From Enchytraeus crypticus (Eukaryota; Annelida; Clitellata; Enchytraeida; Enchytraeidae), in contig CAJHZI010000182.1 of assembly GCA_905160935.1 (NCBI GenBank), forward strand, positions 269,501-333,500: DNA of 64,000 nucleotides, given 5' to 3'. Shown in pieces: positions 12,001-60,303 of the stretch (the stretch's first letter is position 1; the number at the start of each line of letters is the position of its first letter). A model generated the notes under the pieces. The model worked only from the letters and a program-made list of their open reading frames with translations. It searched no databases and was not told the DNA's origin. The position numbers and the translations under genes are program-made.

Positions 12001-12072
12001 CGTACGTTCTAAATAGTTTTCTTTCTTATTTGCTGTTTTTGCAGTTTTCGTTATTTTCTTCTTCCTCTCCAT
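12001..12072 (-). CDS. Candidate first coding exon (basic N-terminus)
   Basis: An ATG in good context (AACCATGG) opens 24 codons rich in Lys (MERKKKITKTAKTANKK) and ends at a strong donor, CGTACG^GTATGT, phase 0. The 200 bp upstream on this strand are unusually GC- and CpG-rich (12090-12270), like a promoter. It may be exon 1 of the left minus-strand gene. The phase fits only some acceptors of the 6.2-kb exon, and another exon could lie between. Confidence 0.35.
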
Positions 12073-12074
12073 GG

Positions 12075-12280
12075 TTATTAGCAGTAGTTGCCTTTTGTTT
12101 GGAGCTCCAACAGCAGCCGGCGCGGATTTTAGAATAACCTCCAATACCCCGAATTATTTACATTCAAAGCTTGACACTCGGTCTTCGAAAGTGGTGGCCC
12201 ACGAAGTACTAACTGCGCGCAACGTGATATTACTTCGTTCAATTGACGCGCAGCTTAACAGGCGCTAAATCCCATCCCCA
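12075..12280. promoter_or_regulatory. CpG-rich block, possible promoter
   Basis: Contains GCCGGCGCGG, GCGCGC and ACGCGC within AT-rich surroundings, directly upstream of the candidate ATG at 12072 (minus strand). A plus-strand frame at 12071-12268 is probably incidental. Confidence 0.3.
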
Positions 12281-12637
12281 GTTTTAAAATGATGTGCATA
12301 GCATTAAAAATAAATTTAATCGAATTGTTAATTTAAGTGATCCGTTCATACCGTTTAATTGTTCTACGTTCATGATTTAAAAGAATAAGCTAACTATAAT
12401 TCTGAATTAGATAGATTCAAACGAGCAGCGGTGATGATATAATTGACTGATTCTTAAGGCATTTCAGCGGAAAACTGACTGCAGCGTTTTTCTCAAGATT
12501 CTTGCTTTAAAGTTAATTGCCTTAAATGCCTTTTCAGTTTAGTAAACTTTAGTAAGTTTCTAAACACTAGTAAATATTTTCAGTTTACGATCAGCGTTGA
12601 GATTTCTGCGTAATTACTTTCAACAGTCTTTAAAACA
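12281..12637. other. Region downstream of the ABCC1 stop codon
   Basis: Probable 3' untranslated region of the ABCC1-type gene. An ATTAAA on the minus strand at about 12359-12354 could be its polyadenylation signal. Nothing else seen. Confidence 0.35.
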
Positions 12638-44687
<32,050 letters not shown>

Positions 44688-44714
44688 GCTGCGCTCAATA
44701 TGAATCAGAGTAGT

Positions 44715-45015
44715 AAAATAACATTATCTAAAGTATTAATAATTCAATTATCTAAAGTATTAATAATTACATTATCCAATTACATTATCTATGATATTAT
44801 GTAAAGTATAAATAACGATATTATATGAAGTATTTATAATTACATTATCTAATTGCATTATCTAAAGTATTAATAGTTACTTATTGCTTTATCTAAAGTA
44901 TTACAATTACATTATCTAATTACATTATCTAAAGAGTTAATAATTACATGGTCTACAAATATTAATAATTATATTATATAAAATATTAATAAAGTATTAA
45001 AAGTATCAATAAATG
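44715..45015. repeat. About 24-bp minisatellite just upstream of the ABCC1 start
   Basis: Units AATTACATTATCTAAAGTAT plus TAAT begin about 30 bp upstream of the ATG (44687), so they occupy the likely 5' untranslated region or a 5' intron. Confidence 0.85.
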
Positions 45016-46230
45016 ATTCAATATGTAGGAAATAACTGAGAGCTGGCTTTAGTGGAATAATTATTTATTAGAACCTACTAATCTAACTAACATTAATATT
45101 ATAACTAACATAACTAGCAATAGCATAATTCGGCAGGTTGTCTAAAAACATCTACACGGAGGAGCTGCCATTTGATAGAAGACTTCGTAAGAGATAAATA
45201 CAAAAATAACCAGTATATGACATATAAAATAATATATAGCTAATAACGCTTTTTTCTAGTTTTCTATATTTTCATTTCGACGATCGAAACTTTTCATTAC
45301 CGTAGAGATTACACGGAATATTTCTCGCTTTAGCTTCCTTTGCACTGATTACTTCTCGCTTTAGCTGCCTCTTCGTGCTCTTTAATATTGCTGGTTGCTG
45401 TGCATTCTTCTGGAAACGTCCAAACATCGTCTTTTCAAGAGAAACCGGAGTTAAATCTCTATAGATTGGTTTATCACTTTAAATACCGAAATCTTGCATT
45501 TATATCAAACAAGTTTGATAAGACTATCGGGTTTTTAATTCGGACCGTTCGTGTCTTCCTTTGTGCTGATCTCTTCTGTATTTGCAAAAACTAATGGCTT
45601 TTATTACAAGATAAGTTAGATAACAATCGAAGTGCATACTAAAATTGCTGACAGAAAATGTGCTAGCAGTCGATAATAACAACAAAATCGCTGACAAAAT
45701 CAAAACAATGTATAATGCTATCATTTCCTATTAAAAAGGAGGCCATCAAATTATATACCAAACTTTAAACAATATATCAAGATTAAAATATCGTCCCGGC
45801 CAAGATTCTAACACATGATAAAAACAAGCATTCAGCTGGATTCGTCAAATACACGCAAAGTTCTTTGCCGTGTCAGCAGTTTTATTATAGAGTATATATA
45901 TACCTACAGTAGGCCTACGTACCTGCATCAAAACGTGTCAAGTAGGCCTATGCTGTAGCCATGTTTCTAATTATTACAGTGTGAAATAACGTAATACCAG
46001 AAAACGCTAATGTAACAGTAGTGTAATCCGTAAAAATATTATCTATAGGCCTATCCTACTCCCATAGTGTTTTGCGGAATTAAGAAACAGTTTATAAATG
46101 TGACTGGGTAAATTTGGTAAACAGGACTGTTTTCTCGGGGAATGACGCCCTTGCCTAGTAAATGTTAGTCGAAGCTGCGGAAGGCCCAGGGGCCCACCTC
46201 GTCATATAAGCAGAAAAAGCAGAATCCCCA
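45016..46230. other. Upstream region of the ABCC1-type gene
   Basis: AT-rich; no exon or named repeat supported. The ABCC1 promoter should lie between here and about 48 kb, but I see no decisive element. Confidence 0.4.
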
Positions 46231-46234
46231 TGAA

Positions 46235-46340
46235 TAATGGTATACCAAAAGGATTGTTATAGATGATTTAAAGACCCACTCGTATGTGGGCATGAAGAGG
46301 AAATATATGCTATAGACCTGCCGGTAGGCATTGCACTCAG

Positions 46341-46385
<45 letters not shown>
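46235..46385 (+). mobile_element. LINE 3' remnant (family E) ending in (GA)n
   Basis: GATGATTTAAAGACCCACTC, CTATAGACCTGCCGGTAGGC, then a 40-bp GA run. Confidence 0.5.
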
Positions 46386-47119
46386 TGACTGTTACAATAA
46401 TATCTAGCTATAGGGGCCTATAGCTTTGCGCAATCAGTCATAATTATCATTTAATTTTGCACAATCAATCAATCATCAGGAGATTGATTGATTGATAGTT
46501 TGTAAATTCGCAATATTTGGTGCGTCTGTATCACTCTGGTCTATTATATCTCACAAACTTGATATCCTCATAAATAAAGCAACCTATCTTATATTGTTAA
46601 GAGTTAACTACATACTATTTAATTAAAAATAAAAAAATTTTACACAATAATATATAGGCCTATAACTGGAATTTACACTGAATAAAACAAAAAGATAAAC
46701 TTTCAAACCTTATTAAAATCAGGTATGCATCCGAAATATATTTTAATACTTAGTAAAAACGTGCTTAATTCTATTATCGTAGTATTGTACTCGACTCCAT
46801 GCGATTAGTTGTGTTTAGCACAGACTATTCAGTCAGCGCTTTATATAGCTACTGCTCACGTGCTACCATTTAACTCCTCCTCCGTGCATTCTACCGGCCT
46901 ATGGATAGAAATACTACTAGCTTACTATCGCCGGTAATAGACGACTGGTAGCCTTGAATTAAGGCACTGTCAGACACAGATCAATATTTCTTCTCTATTG
47001 GTCATTCACGTAATCAATAGATTCACCTCTATATTGCTACGATGTCAGAGCCAAGTAGTCTTGTTGAGCAACTAAGAGTTGAGTAACCAAGGTGCCAAAG
47101 ACCACAACCTTTTTCCTAT

Positions 47120-47215
47120 GTATGTCACTTAAGTATGTGCGGGGTTCAAATCCTGGGCTCGTCCGTCACTGACATCGCTTTCGAGTGAGAAAACTGACTT
47201 TAACATTAGCTCTAC
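47120..47215 (+). mobile_element. 5'-truncated SINE (family A)
   Basis: Starts near GTATGTGCGGGGTTCAAATC; standard tail. Confidence 0.8.
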
Positions 47216-48550
47216 CAGTTTTTTACTTCAGAGAATATAGCATGGAATTAAAAAGTTCAGATCAACGAAATCTGAACCTAAATGCTACGTGCTATCCACC
47301 GCTTAATCTGTGTTAGTCGTCTCCAATACACGTTAACGTAGGAGTGAAATATTAATTTCTACTTTTCAATCCACTCAATAAAGTATATGTTAAATCGGGC
47401 ATCATGTGCATTATATCATGGATATTAAGTCTCAACACAAATTATTTATTTTGCTAGTTGTGCTGCACAAATCAACATTCGACACTAATTGTGTCATCTG
47501 TGGCTCCATCAGTGACTACATTTTCAGACTGCTACTTTACAAGATAAAATTGAGCAGCTTTCCTCAAAAAGGGCCATTTGTATAGTCTATTAGAATAACT
47601 TCAGTTAAATTCCCAGACATCTGCATTAGAGGCTTTTGAGTCAGTAGCATTTCCAGTTGGGTCAGTTGTTGGTAAGATATGCTTGCTAAGACTTCAATTG
47701 ACAGCGCTTGATTGAAGGTTCTTAACCTCAAATTCCGATCACTCATTTCAGATTTTTCAGATGGGCAATGGGGGAGGGGGACTAAACGTATTAGAAAATC
47801 AATTTACTAATGGCATACTCACTGCGCACTAACACAATTTTGGTTCGTGAAAAATTCTGAAATGATGCAAATGCGTCCTGTTCACAATACTTAATGGCTT
47901 GCCCTCTATCAGTTTACATTTATAGCAAAAGCTCTTCGTGAGTGCTCTGAGGCCTGTGTAAATAATCGTAATTCTGCACTTGATTAGATTATAATATTTA
48001 ATAGATTACTATTATCTAGAAGAACCAAGGACAGCTGAAAAAGCTCAAATAAAAGAATTAAGAAATATTGCGTAAACTTCTGCGCACGGCTGCACCTATC
48101 ACATATCGAGCGAAGAACTCATTTTTACGATGACTTTCTTCAGAATTTCTGTGATTCACCAGCTACGCGCAGAATACCACAAGATCTAAAATAGCCTAGC
48201 TTTACGAGGCCACGTGTGGCCCGATTTACGCTAAACTAGATTCGCGACAAGATCATTGAATAGTTCAGCAGATTAAAAAACGTTTTTCAATGAACGGCTG
48301 AGTGAGTCGCCAGCCGCTCAGTCAAGGCGACCCGACAACAAACGAGTACGCGAACTGTTGCATCATTATCCGGCAACACGGTTGCACAACAGAGAGTAAT
48401 AGTAGGCCTGGAGTGCCTAGGCTTTTATCACTGAAATTGAGCATTCAAACAATGCCGTAAATATTATAATTACGTGCTTGAAGACCTGCTATTGCATGCT
48501 GAAAGCTTACAGTCGCTTGTGAAATATGTGTATTGCGTCAACATGAGATA
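47216..48550. other. Gene-free intergenic stretch
   Basis: No exon, RNA gene or clear repeat that I can support; short open frames only. Confidence 0.45.
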
Positions 48551-48554
48551 ACTA

Positions 48555-48690
48555 TAATAAATGTCTGTATGGAGCGGGAGGTAACGTCACGAGCTTTAAA
48601 TGTTGATAATGAGATATACCAAACTAGCGTGGTTCGATTCCCTTCCGAGCTGATCATTGAGCAAAAATATTGGATAATTCTAGGGGCAAT
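48555..48690 (+). mobile_element. Second tRNA-like SINE family (copy 2, diverged)
   Basis: AGCGGGAGGTAACGTCACGA and GTGGTTCGATTCCCTTCCGA, then GAGCTGATCATTGAG. Confidence 0.5.
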
Positions 48691-48839
48691 GAACATCGAA
48701 AATTTAGAAAATTGCAGTCTTTAGAGGTTACCAATCAATTTAATAAACTAATTCAAATGATGAGCTTTATATTTTAAGATTTTCTATGGTGCATACAAGT
48801 AGGCCTATATTTTTAATCCTGAGCTCCTGAATCTCAAAC

Positions 48840-49030
48840 TGGATGGTTTTTAAATCTGAGATCCTGATGTGATTTGAACCCTCGTGGGTTCGAATTCCAG
48901 CCGCGCTGATCTGAGAATAAAATCTCGGACATTCACTGGACTGGTTATACGGAAAATGGACTAAATTGGCTAAAGTTTTGACATGTGGTATTAAAAATTG
49001 ATAGATATCAACATAGTTGATCATTTCACA
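48840..49030 (+). mobile_element. Second tRNA-like SINE family (copy 3)
   Basis: Matches 27220-27410 in blocks: GTGGGTTCGAATTCCAGC, GCGCTGATCTGAGAATAAA, TAGATATCAACATAGTTGAT. Confidence 0.65.
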
Positions 49031-49339
49031 ATAATGCGTGTTTACTTTTTTTAACTGTGTTCTCGTAATTTCTTCAAATCTATCTTATATTTTAAAATTT
49101 ACACAACAAAGGCTTTGTAGAGAATTTATACGAAAAGATTTAAAAATAGCTTAATCAACAGGCAACTATTTCATTTTAATTTATTTGAAAAACAATTTTT
49201 CATTTTGCATGCTTGATGGTATGTTAAATCATCGGTCCCGCAAGTTATATGATTGGTTGAGAAAATCTACATTCATATTAATATAATTATAGCCTACTAT
49301 GCCTACTCTTTCTATTTTCTCTCTATCTTCCTCTTGAAA

Positions 49340-49362
49340 TTTCTCTTTCTCTCTTTCTCTCT

Positions 49363-49413
<51 letters not shown>

Positions 49414-49435
49414 TCTCTCTTACTCTCTTTGCCTT
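49340..49435. repeat. (CT)n microsatellite
   Basis: Directly precedes the family C copy at 49435. Confidence 0.9.
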
Positions 49436-49615
49436 CCTCAGTTAGATTAGTTACCATTTAGCCCTGGGGGAAAATATTTCAAGCTGGTCCCCTCTAGCCA
49501 TCCTCAGCTCCTGCCTTTAGTCGCCTCTTACGTACACGCAGCAGATCGTTTGCGGTTACCCTATTCTGCAGTGGTCCAACCACACCAGAGCGCAACACGG
49601 GGATCTGACTAGATA
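49435..49615 (+). mobile_element. Family C copy
   Basis: GCCATCCTCAGCTCCTGCC, TCGTTTGCGGTTACCCTATT and GAGCGCAACACGGGG match 25320-25460. Confidence 0.6.
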
Positions 49616-50514
49616 TATCTCGCTATTCGCAGCTTGCGTCACTCAGGACTGCTCAGAAGCACAAAATTCTTAACGTTTACCACGCCTCGTCCCTACCAAA
49701 CACTCACACAGTCACTCTCGTTTTATAAATTGACAAATGCTATCCAAATGTTTCTCATTGATCACGCCTGAAACTTAACTTTTCCAAAATACTAAAGCAG
49801 ACATTGATATACATCATGTTCAAATAGTGGTATTTTAGATTAAGTGAACTATTAAAATTCAAAACATGGTTCCAGCTTTGTCTTTCCTTGGGCCTAAGCA
49901 ATTTTCGTTATGGAATGATAGTTTAACTTCAGCGTAAGTTAGACCGTCATATATTGAGCTCTTGCAGGTTGCGGTAAAGGTTTTCCCAATCTTCTTTGAA
50001 TCTGCCAGATGTCTTAATTGATGCTAAACTGTACATGTATATTAAGAAAATTCTTTGAATTAAGAAAATTCTTTGAATTAAGAAAATTCCTCTATTTCTG
50101 TTTACTCTTTTCTCGTTAACAGTTTAACTGAAGACCTTCTTTTCCATTCGTTTTAGAAATTTTTGTAGCAAATTCTGGAGCCAACCGAATGCCGCTTCTG
50201 ACGTAGGTTTGGTTAGTTTGTTAGGTTAACACAATATACATGTATATACTTGCACATGTATAACCACGCATATTCAAGGGTCGTTCTAAGCAACCAGAAG
50301 TTTTCGTTACTTCCATGTACCTCTGTAAGGCGTTTGAGCGAAGACTGGCCTATTATATAGCGATCTATTGATCTGAGAGTAGAACGGGAACCGTTCACAG
50401 GCAAGAGGGTGCACGGTAAAATTTGTGTAAGTCAAAGCAGAACTTTTTCTAGGACAGAAAGCTGCCGCATGTAGTAAAGATAATGAAAACCTATAATAGT
50501 TCATCATCATCTTC

Positions 50515-50650
50515 CCGTAAATCGTAGTTTAACCAAGGTCCAGATACGAATAGAAATTTTTCCTTCCCATTCGTTTTAGAAATTTTTGTATAAATTTCTG
50601 GAGCCAGGCGCTCACCAACCGAATGCCATTTCTGACGTTGGTTTGGATCT
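50515..50650 (-). mobile_element. Family B copy
   Basis: ATCATCATCTTCCCGTAAAT then CTCACCAACCGAATGCC. A partial copy, 50130-50215, lies just upstream. Confidence 0.65.
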
Positions 50651-50664
50651 TAGTGATTTATGAA

Positions 50665-50805
50665 CGCCACAGGCTCCAGCCAGTGACGATGTCGGTAAAT
50701 AGTCGACTGCGGATCATTATGTGCGGGGTTAAAATCCTTGGCTAGCCTGTCACAGACATCGCTTTAGAGTGAGGAAACTGACGTTAACATTAGCTTTTTT
50801 ATTCT
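50665..50805 (+). mobile_element. tRNA-derived SINE (family A)
   Basis: CAGGCTCCAGCCAGTGACG head, GCGGGGTTAAAATCCTTGG (B box with one change), full tail. Abuts the family B copy. Confidence 0.8.
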
Positions 50806-51099
50806 TCCGCAGACCGGAAAAACAAGGATACAAATTAAAATGTCATATAATTAAGTAGAAAGTGTAATACATTCTACTTTAGCATTCAGTATGCCTGCTA
50901 CAAGCAAAGTCTTTGTAAGCTATATGAATAATCCCTAAAGTTGTTTAAATTGATACATGTTTGCATAATTTGTTCCTACGCAAAGTTATCACATACACTC
51001 ATAGAGTCATGAATACAGAGCAGGAGTTGCTTATTGCTGAGTTTCGTCATGTTGTGTAATCATTTAATTATGGATGGATCCTAGGTCAGCTACTCTAGC

Positions 51100-51240
51100 T
51101 AGGCGAGTCCTGCGCTGTCGTCGATGAGATACTCGACCGCAGAGCAGTATGTGCGAGATTCAAATCCTGGCCTCGCCCGTCACTGACATCGCTTTCGAGT
51201 GAGGAAACTGACGTTAACCTTAGCTTTACCAGCTTTTTCA
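51100..51240 (+). mobile_element. tRNA-derived SINE (family A)
   Basis: GTCGTCGATGAGATACTCGA, GAGATTCAAATCCTGGCC and a full tail. Confidence 0.8.
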
Positions 51241-51539
51241 CGCAGTTAACCACTCTTTAGTTTGTTGATAAAATAAGTCAAGAATTTTTCCCTGCAAAGT
51301 AATCAAAGGAACGCGCACTTCAACAAAGAATTAAAATCTCAACCTGAATTTAAATATCAGACAATCACATAAAGAAAACAATTAATGAAAGGTTGCGGTT
51401 GGGAGGACCTTTAGCGTATTGGTTAAGTGTGCGTGTCATAGAAGAACTTAAGTAATGTCAGATTTGGTTAATACTAGGATTGGCTACCACTTTAGAGTTA
51501 AGACCAGGTGATAAAAATCTTAAGCTCCAAATCTTAGCA

Positions 51540-51735
51540 ACATCAAAAGGCATCGATTGAATCTACTAGCTTATAGGCTCATGATTCAATCTGTTAGCTT
51601 ATAGGCTCATGATTTAGTCTGTTAGCTTATAGGCTCGTGATTCAATCTGTTAGCTTATAGGCTCGTGATTCAATATGTTAGCTTATAGGCTCATGATTTA
51701 ATATGTTAGCTTCTAGGCTCATGATTCAATCATCA
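51540..51735. repeat. 28-bp minisatellite
   Basis: About six units of TGTTAGCTTATAGGCTCATG plus ATTCAATC. Confidence 0.9.
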
Positions 51736-51754
51736 CATATAACATAACATAACA

Positions 51755-51885
51755 ACAATTAGAGTGCTACAGTCATCAAAGACAACATCGAGCGCTATTG
51801 AGACAAAATCAAGCCGGCGAGCATAAAGAAGGTCCAAAAACGGTGCAAATTCCAAATTCCAGATAATCAGTCCAAAGTAAGGGGA
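51755..51885 (+). mobile_element. Family D copy
   Basis: ATTAGAGTGCTACAGTCATC, CAAGCCGGCGAGCATAAAG, GGTCCAAAAACGGTGCAAAT. Confidence 0.7.
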
Positions 51886-52184
51886 ATTAAAGAAAAGGAG
51901 GTTTAGGCGCAGGTCGCTGCTCATGGACACTGGATGGAAAAGAGAGAAGGAAAAGATAGGTCTTCAACTACCTATTTGGAACTACTCATAGGCAAGCAAA
52001 GGCCGATGTGCTTCAAATGAAGATTTCCGAGGATTGAATGGAAGAGAATTCCAGATCTGCGGTGCAGCATGCTGGAAAAAACGATTAGATAGCTTAGAGC
52101 GCGAAGGTAAGCTAGGTCTCAGAAGAGACCTAGCTGTCACACTGCCAGAAGAAAGCCAAAAGAGCTACGCCGCTCATCGCACTA

Positions 52185-52478
52185 TTGCAAAAAATCAGTG
52201 GTCAGGGCTGGGGCGCCAATACCCATACTCTGCTGACAATATATAATCAGTTTATCGGACCAGTTTTGGATTATGGAAGTGTCGTCCTAGCTAACACTAA
52301 GAAAACTAGCCTGTTAAAGCTCAAGAGATTTCAAGACTCTGCCTTAAGAACAGCTCTACATAAAAGCTGATTCGAAAAAATCAAGGTGCTACATGAGGTA
52401 TCGGGCATGCCAACAATAAAAGATCGGCTGCGTCAGCTGCAGTCGCAAGCCATGCAGCACTTTGACAAAAGTTAACTC
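52185..52478 (+). pseudogene. LINE reverse transcriptase C-terminal remnant
   Basis: Frame with GANTHTLLTIYNQFIGPVLD then YGSVVLAN, LKLKRFQDSALRTAL, a stop, then VLHEVSGMPTIKDRLRQLQ. This is the region after the RT palm of jockey/CR1-like elements. Internal TGA at 52368-52370. Confidence 0.75.
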
Positions 52479-52749
52479 ATGATTGATCTTAGTTAAGCTA
52501 CTCACAATAATTCTGGGCCTCTTAACCAACCACGAGGCAGATAAATAAAGGCGATGAAGAATCAGAAGAAGTCGGGGCATCCTACTGAAACTAAAAACAT
52601 CCAAAGAGGCTAGAAGTCAAGTGCAACCTACATTTCAGAAGCTAACCCTCCTCCCTACTCAGGCAGGAAGGTTGAATCACAAACAAACTTGTCAAACAAG
52701 TCATCAGTTCACTGATACGACAACAACTAGCAGCAAGGCTCTCTTACGG

Positions 52750-52788
52750 TAGAAGAAGGACTGACCTCGGTCAGTCCTTCTTCTTCCA
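52750..52788. repeat. Perfect hairpin, 15-16 bp arms
   Basis: AGAAGAAGGACTGAC, loop CTCG, GTCAGTCCTTCTTCT. Confidence 0.85.
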
Positions 52789-52969
52789 CCTCTCCTTTGC
52801 TTGACTGCTGACCTTGAGGCGGCGTCTCGTCCTTGTTCGGTGGTGCGAGCTTTGGCTCGCTATAATTAGGAAAAATTCCTCAAGGCGTCCATGGTGGACT
52901 ATCGCAGGGCATTAGTCCGGGCAACATCACACGGGCATATCCACCTCTGTCGAGGTGCCTAGGGTGAGG

Positions 52970-53165
52970 AGCCCCGCGTGGGGTGCCCATGGATCTACAA
53001 CCGGCGTATCCCGAGGACTAGGTAGCCAATCCCGGGGTATACGCTACCCCCGGGGTACCCCACCCTGTGGGGGGTTCCTCATCGCGGGGTACCCCGGGGT
53101 CGGGTGCCCCGTGTGGGGTGCCCCGGGTGGGGTTGCTCGGGTGGGGTGGGGTGCCCCAGGACGCG
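52970..53165. repeat. Second GC-rich GGGTACCCC cluster
   Basis: GGGGTACCCC and GGGGTGCCCC blocks recur. Same character as 7480-7645. A 20-bp G run is at about 53351-53370. Confidence 0.8.
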
Positions 53166-53694
53166 TGAGGTCGACCTGGAGTGCCCCATGTCCCGCCCAC
53201 AGATCAACCCCGCCAAAGGAGAGCCAGAGGATGGTGTGGTGCCTCGATATCGGTGTGGTGCTTTAATTGGGAGTGGTGTGGTGCTTCTGGTGTAGGTGTG
53301 ATCCGATGGTGGGGTGGTGGCTCAGGCCTGAGGTGAGATGGTAATGTATCGGGGGGGGGGGGGGGGGGGGTTGGATGACTGCAATCTATAAATTTGTGCT
53401 AAAATAAAATGGAGCAAATTATAAATGCATGCACAGAGGGAAACCTCTGAAATGTTTGTTGATAAACAAATATATCAGCTGATATTTATATTTAGGGTTA
53501 ATAGTCCCATAGTAAAATAATTTATAATGATAACCCCCAAAAAAATTCTGGAAAGCGTATAATTTTCATGAGTGATAGATATTAATTTCTAAAGCTAAAC
53601 CTGCTATTTTATACTAAAACCGGTGGAGTGGTTATCGATATATATAGTTGATTTTGTGAACAGTTATATATCATCCGTCATTTGCTTTAATGTA

Positions 53695-53870
53695 AAGCTG
53701 GTAAAGCTAATGTTAACGTCAGTTTCTTCACTCGAAAGCGATGTCAGTGACGGGCGAGCCCAGGATTTTAACCCCGCACATACTGATCCGCTGTCGAGTA
53801 CCTTACCGACATCGCCACTGGCTCCAGCCAGTATCGATGTCGATTACGCCGACATCGCCGGCTGATTTAT
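53695..53870 (-). mobile_element. tRNA-derived SINE (family A) with inverted head
   Basis: Minus-strand copy; beyond its head (CCGACATCGCCACTGGCTCC) a second, opposed head fragment (AGTATCGATGTCG, then GACATCGCCGGC) follows. Confidence 0.8.
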
Positions 53871-54059
53871 ACCTATTAAAGATGATATATGTCGATAGTA
53901 AAAATAAATGTATAATAACAACCTTAAACATTCTGGGAAGCATATAATTTATACCAGTCATGGATATTATTTTGAGGACATATGTGCTATTTCTTACTAA
54001 AATATGTTAAATGGTTTTGAAGACATAATCAATAATATTTTACTAAATGTCATATTAAA

Positions 54060-54300
54060 ACATAGCAATTTGCACAGCACAGCACAGCATAGCATATTAC
54101 AGTACAGCACAGTTCAGCATAACAAAACACAGCACTGTACAACAGAGCACAGTACGAAATAGAACATCGCAGTATGAAATAGAACAGCACAGTACAACGC
54201 AGTGCAGCACAGTACTGCACAGTACAGTACAGCATAGTACAGTACAGTACAGCATAGCACAACATAACATAACTCAACAAAGCATACCATAACATAACTT
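54060..54300. repeat. Degenerate CAGCACAGTA repeat
   Basis: About 10-bp units. The Cys/Tyr/Leu-rich reverse frames are artefacts. Confidence 0.85.
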
Positions 54301-54724
54301 AACATATACTCTAATATTGAATACTTTCCCTCAGAATGGACACGAAATGATAGGAAAACTTGGTCGCAATTTCGTAGTTTCAATATTGCAGCTGGTCACA
54401 ATGGTCTCAAATAACATTATATGTGAGATTTTAATTTGACTTTACGAAAGACAATTCTATCATCTCTGCCGTATTTTTTCTTGTTTTACGTACATGTACT
54501 TTTAGCTTTGATTAAATAGTTTTGGCCATATATTATGGCTGTTGCATTGCAATATTTACTGTGATATAATTAACTAAAAATTATGTTTTTTTTAATCTTA
54601 TAATTAGGCTTTGATTCCTTAGTTTGTATTCTAAGCTTTTATGCAGCCTGAATAGTACATGGCTTCAGAAGGTTTACTCTTTCTAGCTTATTGCCTCTTA
54701 TAATTTATAATAATAGTTAAATTT

Positions 54725-54900
54725 ATCATCACCCCCATCATATTTCCTTGAATCCCAGTTTAACTACAGTTTTCGAGCAGTTTCTGGAGCCTAGGTACTC
54801 ACCAACTAAATACCTTTCTGATATTGGTTTGGATCTTAGTGCTTTGTCGCCTTTTACGACACATTCAGTCCACGTTTGGTCTATTCTTTAGCAACTAAGG
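54725..54900 (-). mobile_element. Family B copy upstream of DCAKD
   Basis: CATCACCCCCATCATATTTC, CTCACCAACTAAATACC, GTCGCCTTTTACGACAC. It ends 170 bp before the DCAKD start codon. Confidence 0.65.
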
Positions 54901-55055
54901 CTCAAGACGAGTAGCAATGTGTATATTTCTGATTGTTATTATTCTACAACGAATAGGATACTTTGTAAACCCATGCTATTATGTTTGTAGAAATGTTAAA
55001 TCTAATGTTTAAGTGACTGAAAGCATTATTAACGTGAATGCTATAAAGCGAATGA

Positions 55056-58824
<3,769 letters not shown>

Positions 58825-60220
58825 AACGGAGTCCACTCAATCTGTTAAAAGTTATTTATTGCCGTGTTCTGGCTGAGTAATTGAAGAATAATATAATAAT
58901 AATAATAATAAGATAATAATAATATATAATGCTACACTGCATATGGCCTAATAGGCTGTAACAAAGCCAAAACTGAGTCAGTTAAAGAAAAACCCCAACA
59001 AAAGCCATATTTTGCTCAAGCTATAGGCTACAGATAAAACATAGCATTTTCTAACTTATTTTGTAAAAGGATCAACTTATTTTTCCAAGGATATAGGCTA
59101 CATGAAGGAGTGGATAAGGCAAAGCATTTCGTAAAGGGACTAACTTAATTTGTTGACTTAATTAATTAATTAAGACTTAATTAATTAACTCATTTTTCTC
59201 ACTTATATAGGCTACATTAAGAAGAGTGGATAAGGCGTAGCATTGTTGTAAAGGGATTGAATTACCATAATCAGAGTTACTTTAATTACCAGCTCATAAA
59301 GGGCATGATGTGGATGTACTTCTTTTTGTAGCTGTTCAAGCTCTGCTTTGTGTTACTTGGGTGCTTAGTGAACTTGTAACGTTAAGGATAATTAAAAGGC
59401 TAAAAAAAGTCTGTTTAACGTCAGTTTCATGACTGTCTGTACCAGACTTGAACTCTGCACCTACTGATTCATGGTTGTAAACCTAACTGGTTATGGCACT
59501 TACTCATACAATTCCAGAACTGTTGCAAGCTTCTCCCAGTCTCTGTTTTTAAAAGTCATTCAAGTTTACGCAATTTCGTGCTGGAGAACTTTTCCTATTT
59601 AACTTTCTGGCCGACTGGGAAGAAATATTTGGGTCCGCATAGAGACTATGGACCTGCATTGGAGTCTACAGCAGGTCGAAAAATTGTTTTTGTAAATTTA
59701 TGTTTAATTTTACTTAAATTTTATTTGCCAGATAAGATAAAAACCTTTAATTTCACTTTAATTTGTCTTTAATGCTAATACTGTGTTAAGTTCACTTTTA
59801 GACTTGTTGTTAATTATTGATACGTAACTAAGTAAGTTACTTGCCAGTAACTTACTACTACATTAATCTTTGCGACAGTAGCTCGAGTGTGTCGAGTCGT
59901 CTTGAAGAGAAGCCTTGTGCTTCTGAAACTTGACGCTAAACACACTACAACCTACCTAACTTTACTTTTAGACTTGTCGTTTACTTTTTAAGTCCAATTC
60001 TGAAATTCTTAGCCAGTTAAACGTGGAGATTTTTTCTTAAAACCAACTCACACGCGTGTACATTAATTTTTACCAGTTTAATACAGTACATCACACATAC
60101 GTGCACAAGCTAATCCCTCTGATATTTCTTAGAAATATTCTTTAAAGACATTTATTCTCCTATATTAGTCAATATATCTTCAAACAATGATGTATCATGC
60201 ATTTCTAGACAATAGCATAC
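58825..60220. other. Downstream of DCAKD
   Basis: Probable 3' untranslated region, (AAT)n at about 58890-58925, a partial family C remnant (59070-59300) and a decayed minus-strand SINE at 59395-59505 (AGACTTGAACTCTGCACC). No gene seen. Confidence 0.45.
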
Positions 60221-60227
60221 AAGTTAA

Positions 60228-60229
<2 letters not shown>

Positions 60230-60302
<73 letters not shown>
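60230..60302. repeat. (TA)n microsatellite
   Basis: Another lies at 61268-61392. Confidence 0.95.

Positions 60303-60303
<1 letters not shown>

Noticed and set aside
47564-47746. 60-residue minus-strand frame near a possible upstream exon
   Set aside because: No splice sites, homology or composition in support.
54050-54383. Cys/Tyr/Leu-rich reverse frames resembling a membrane protein
   Set aside because: Produced by the CAGCACAGTA tandem repeat.
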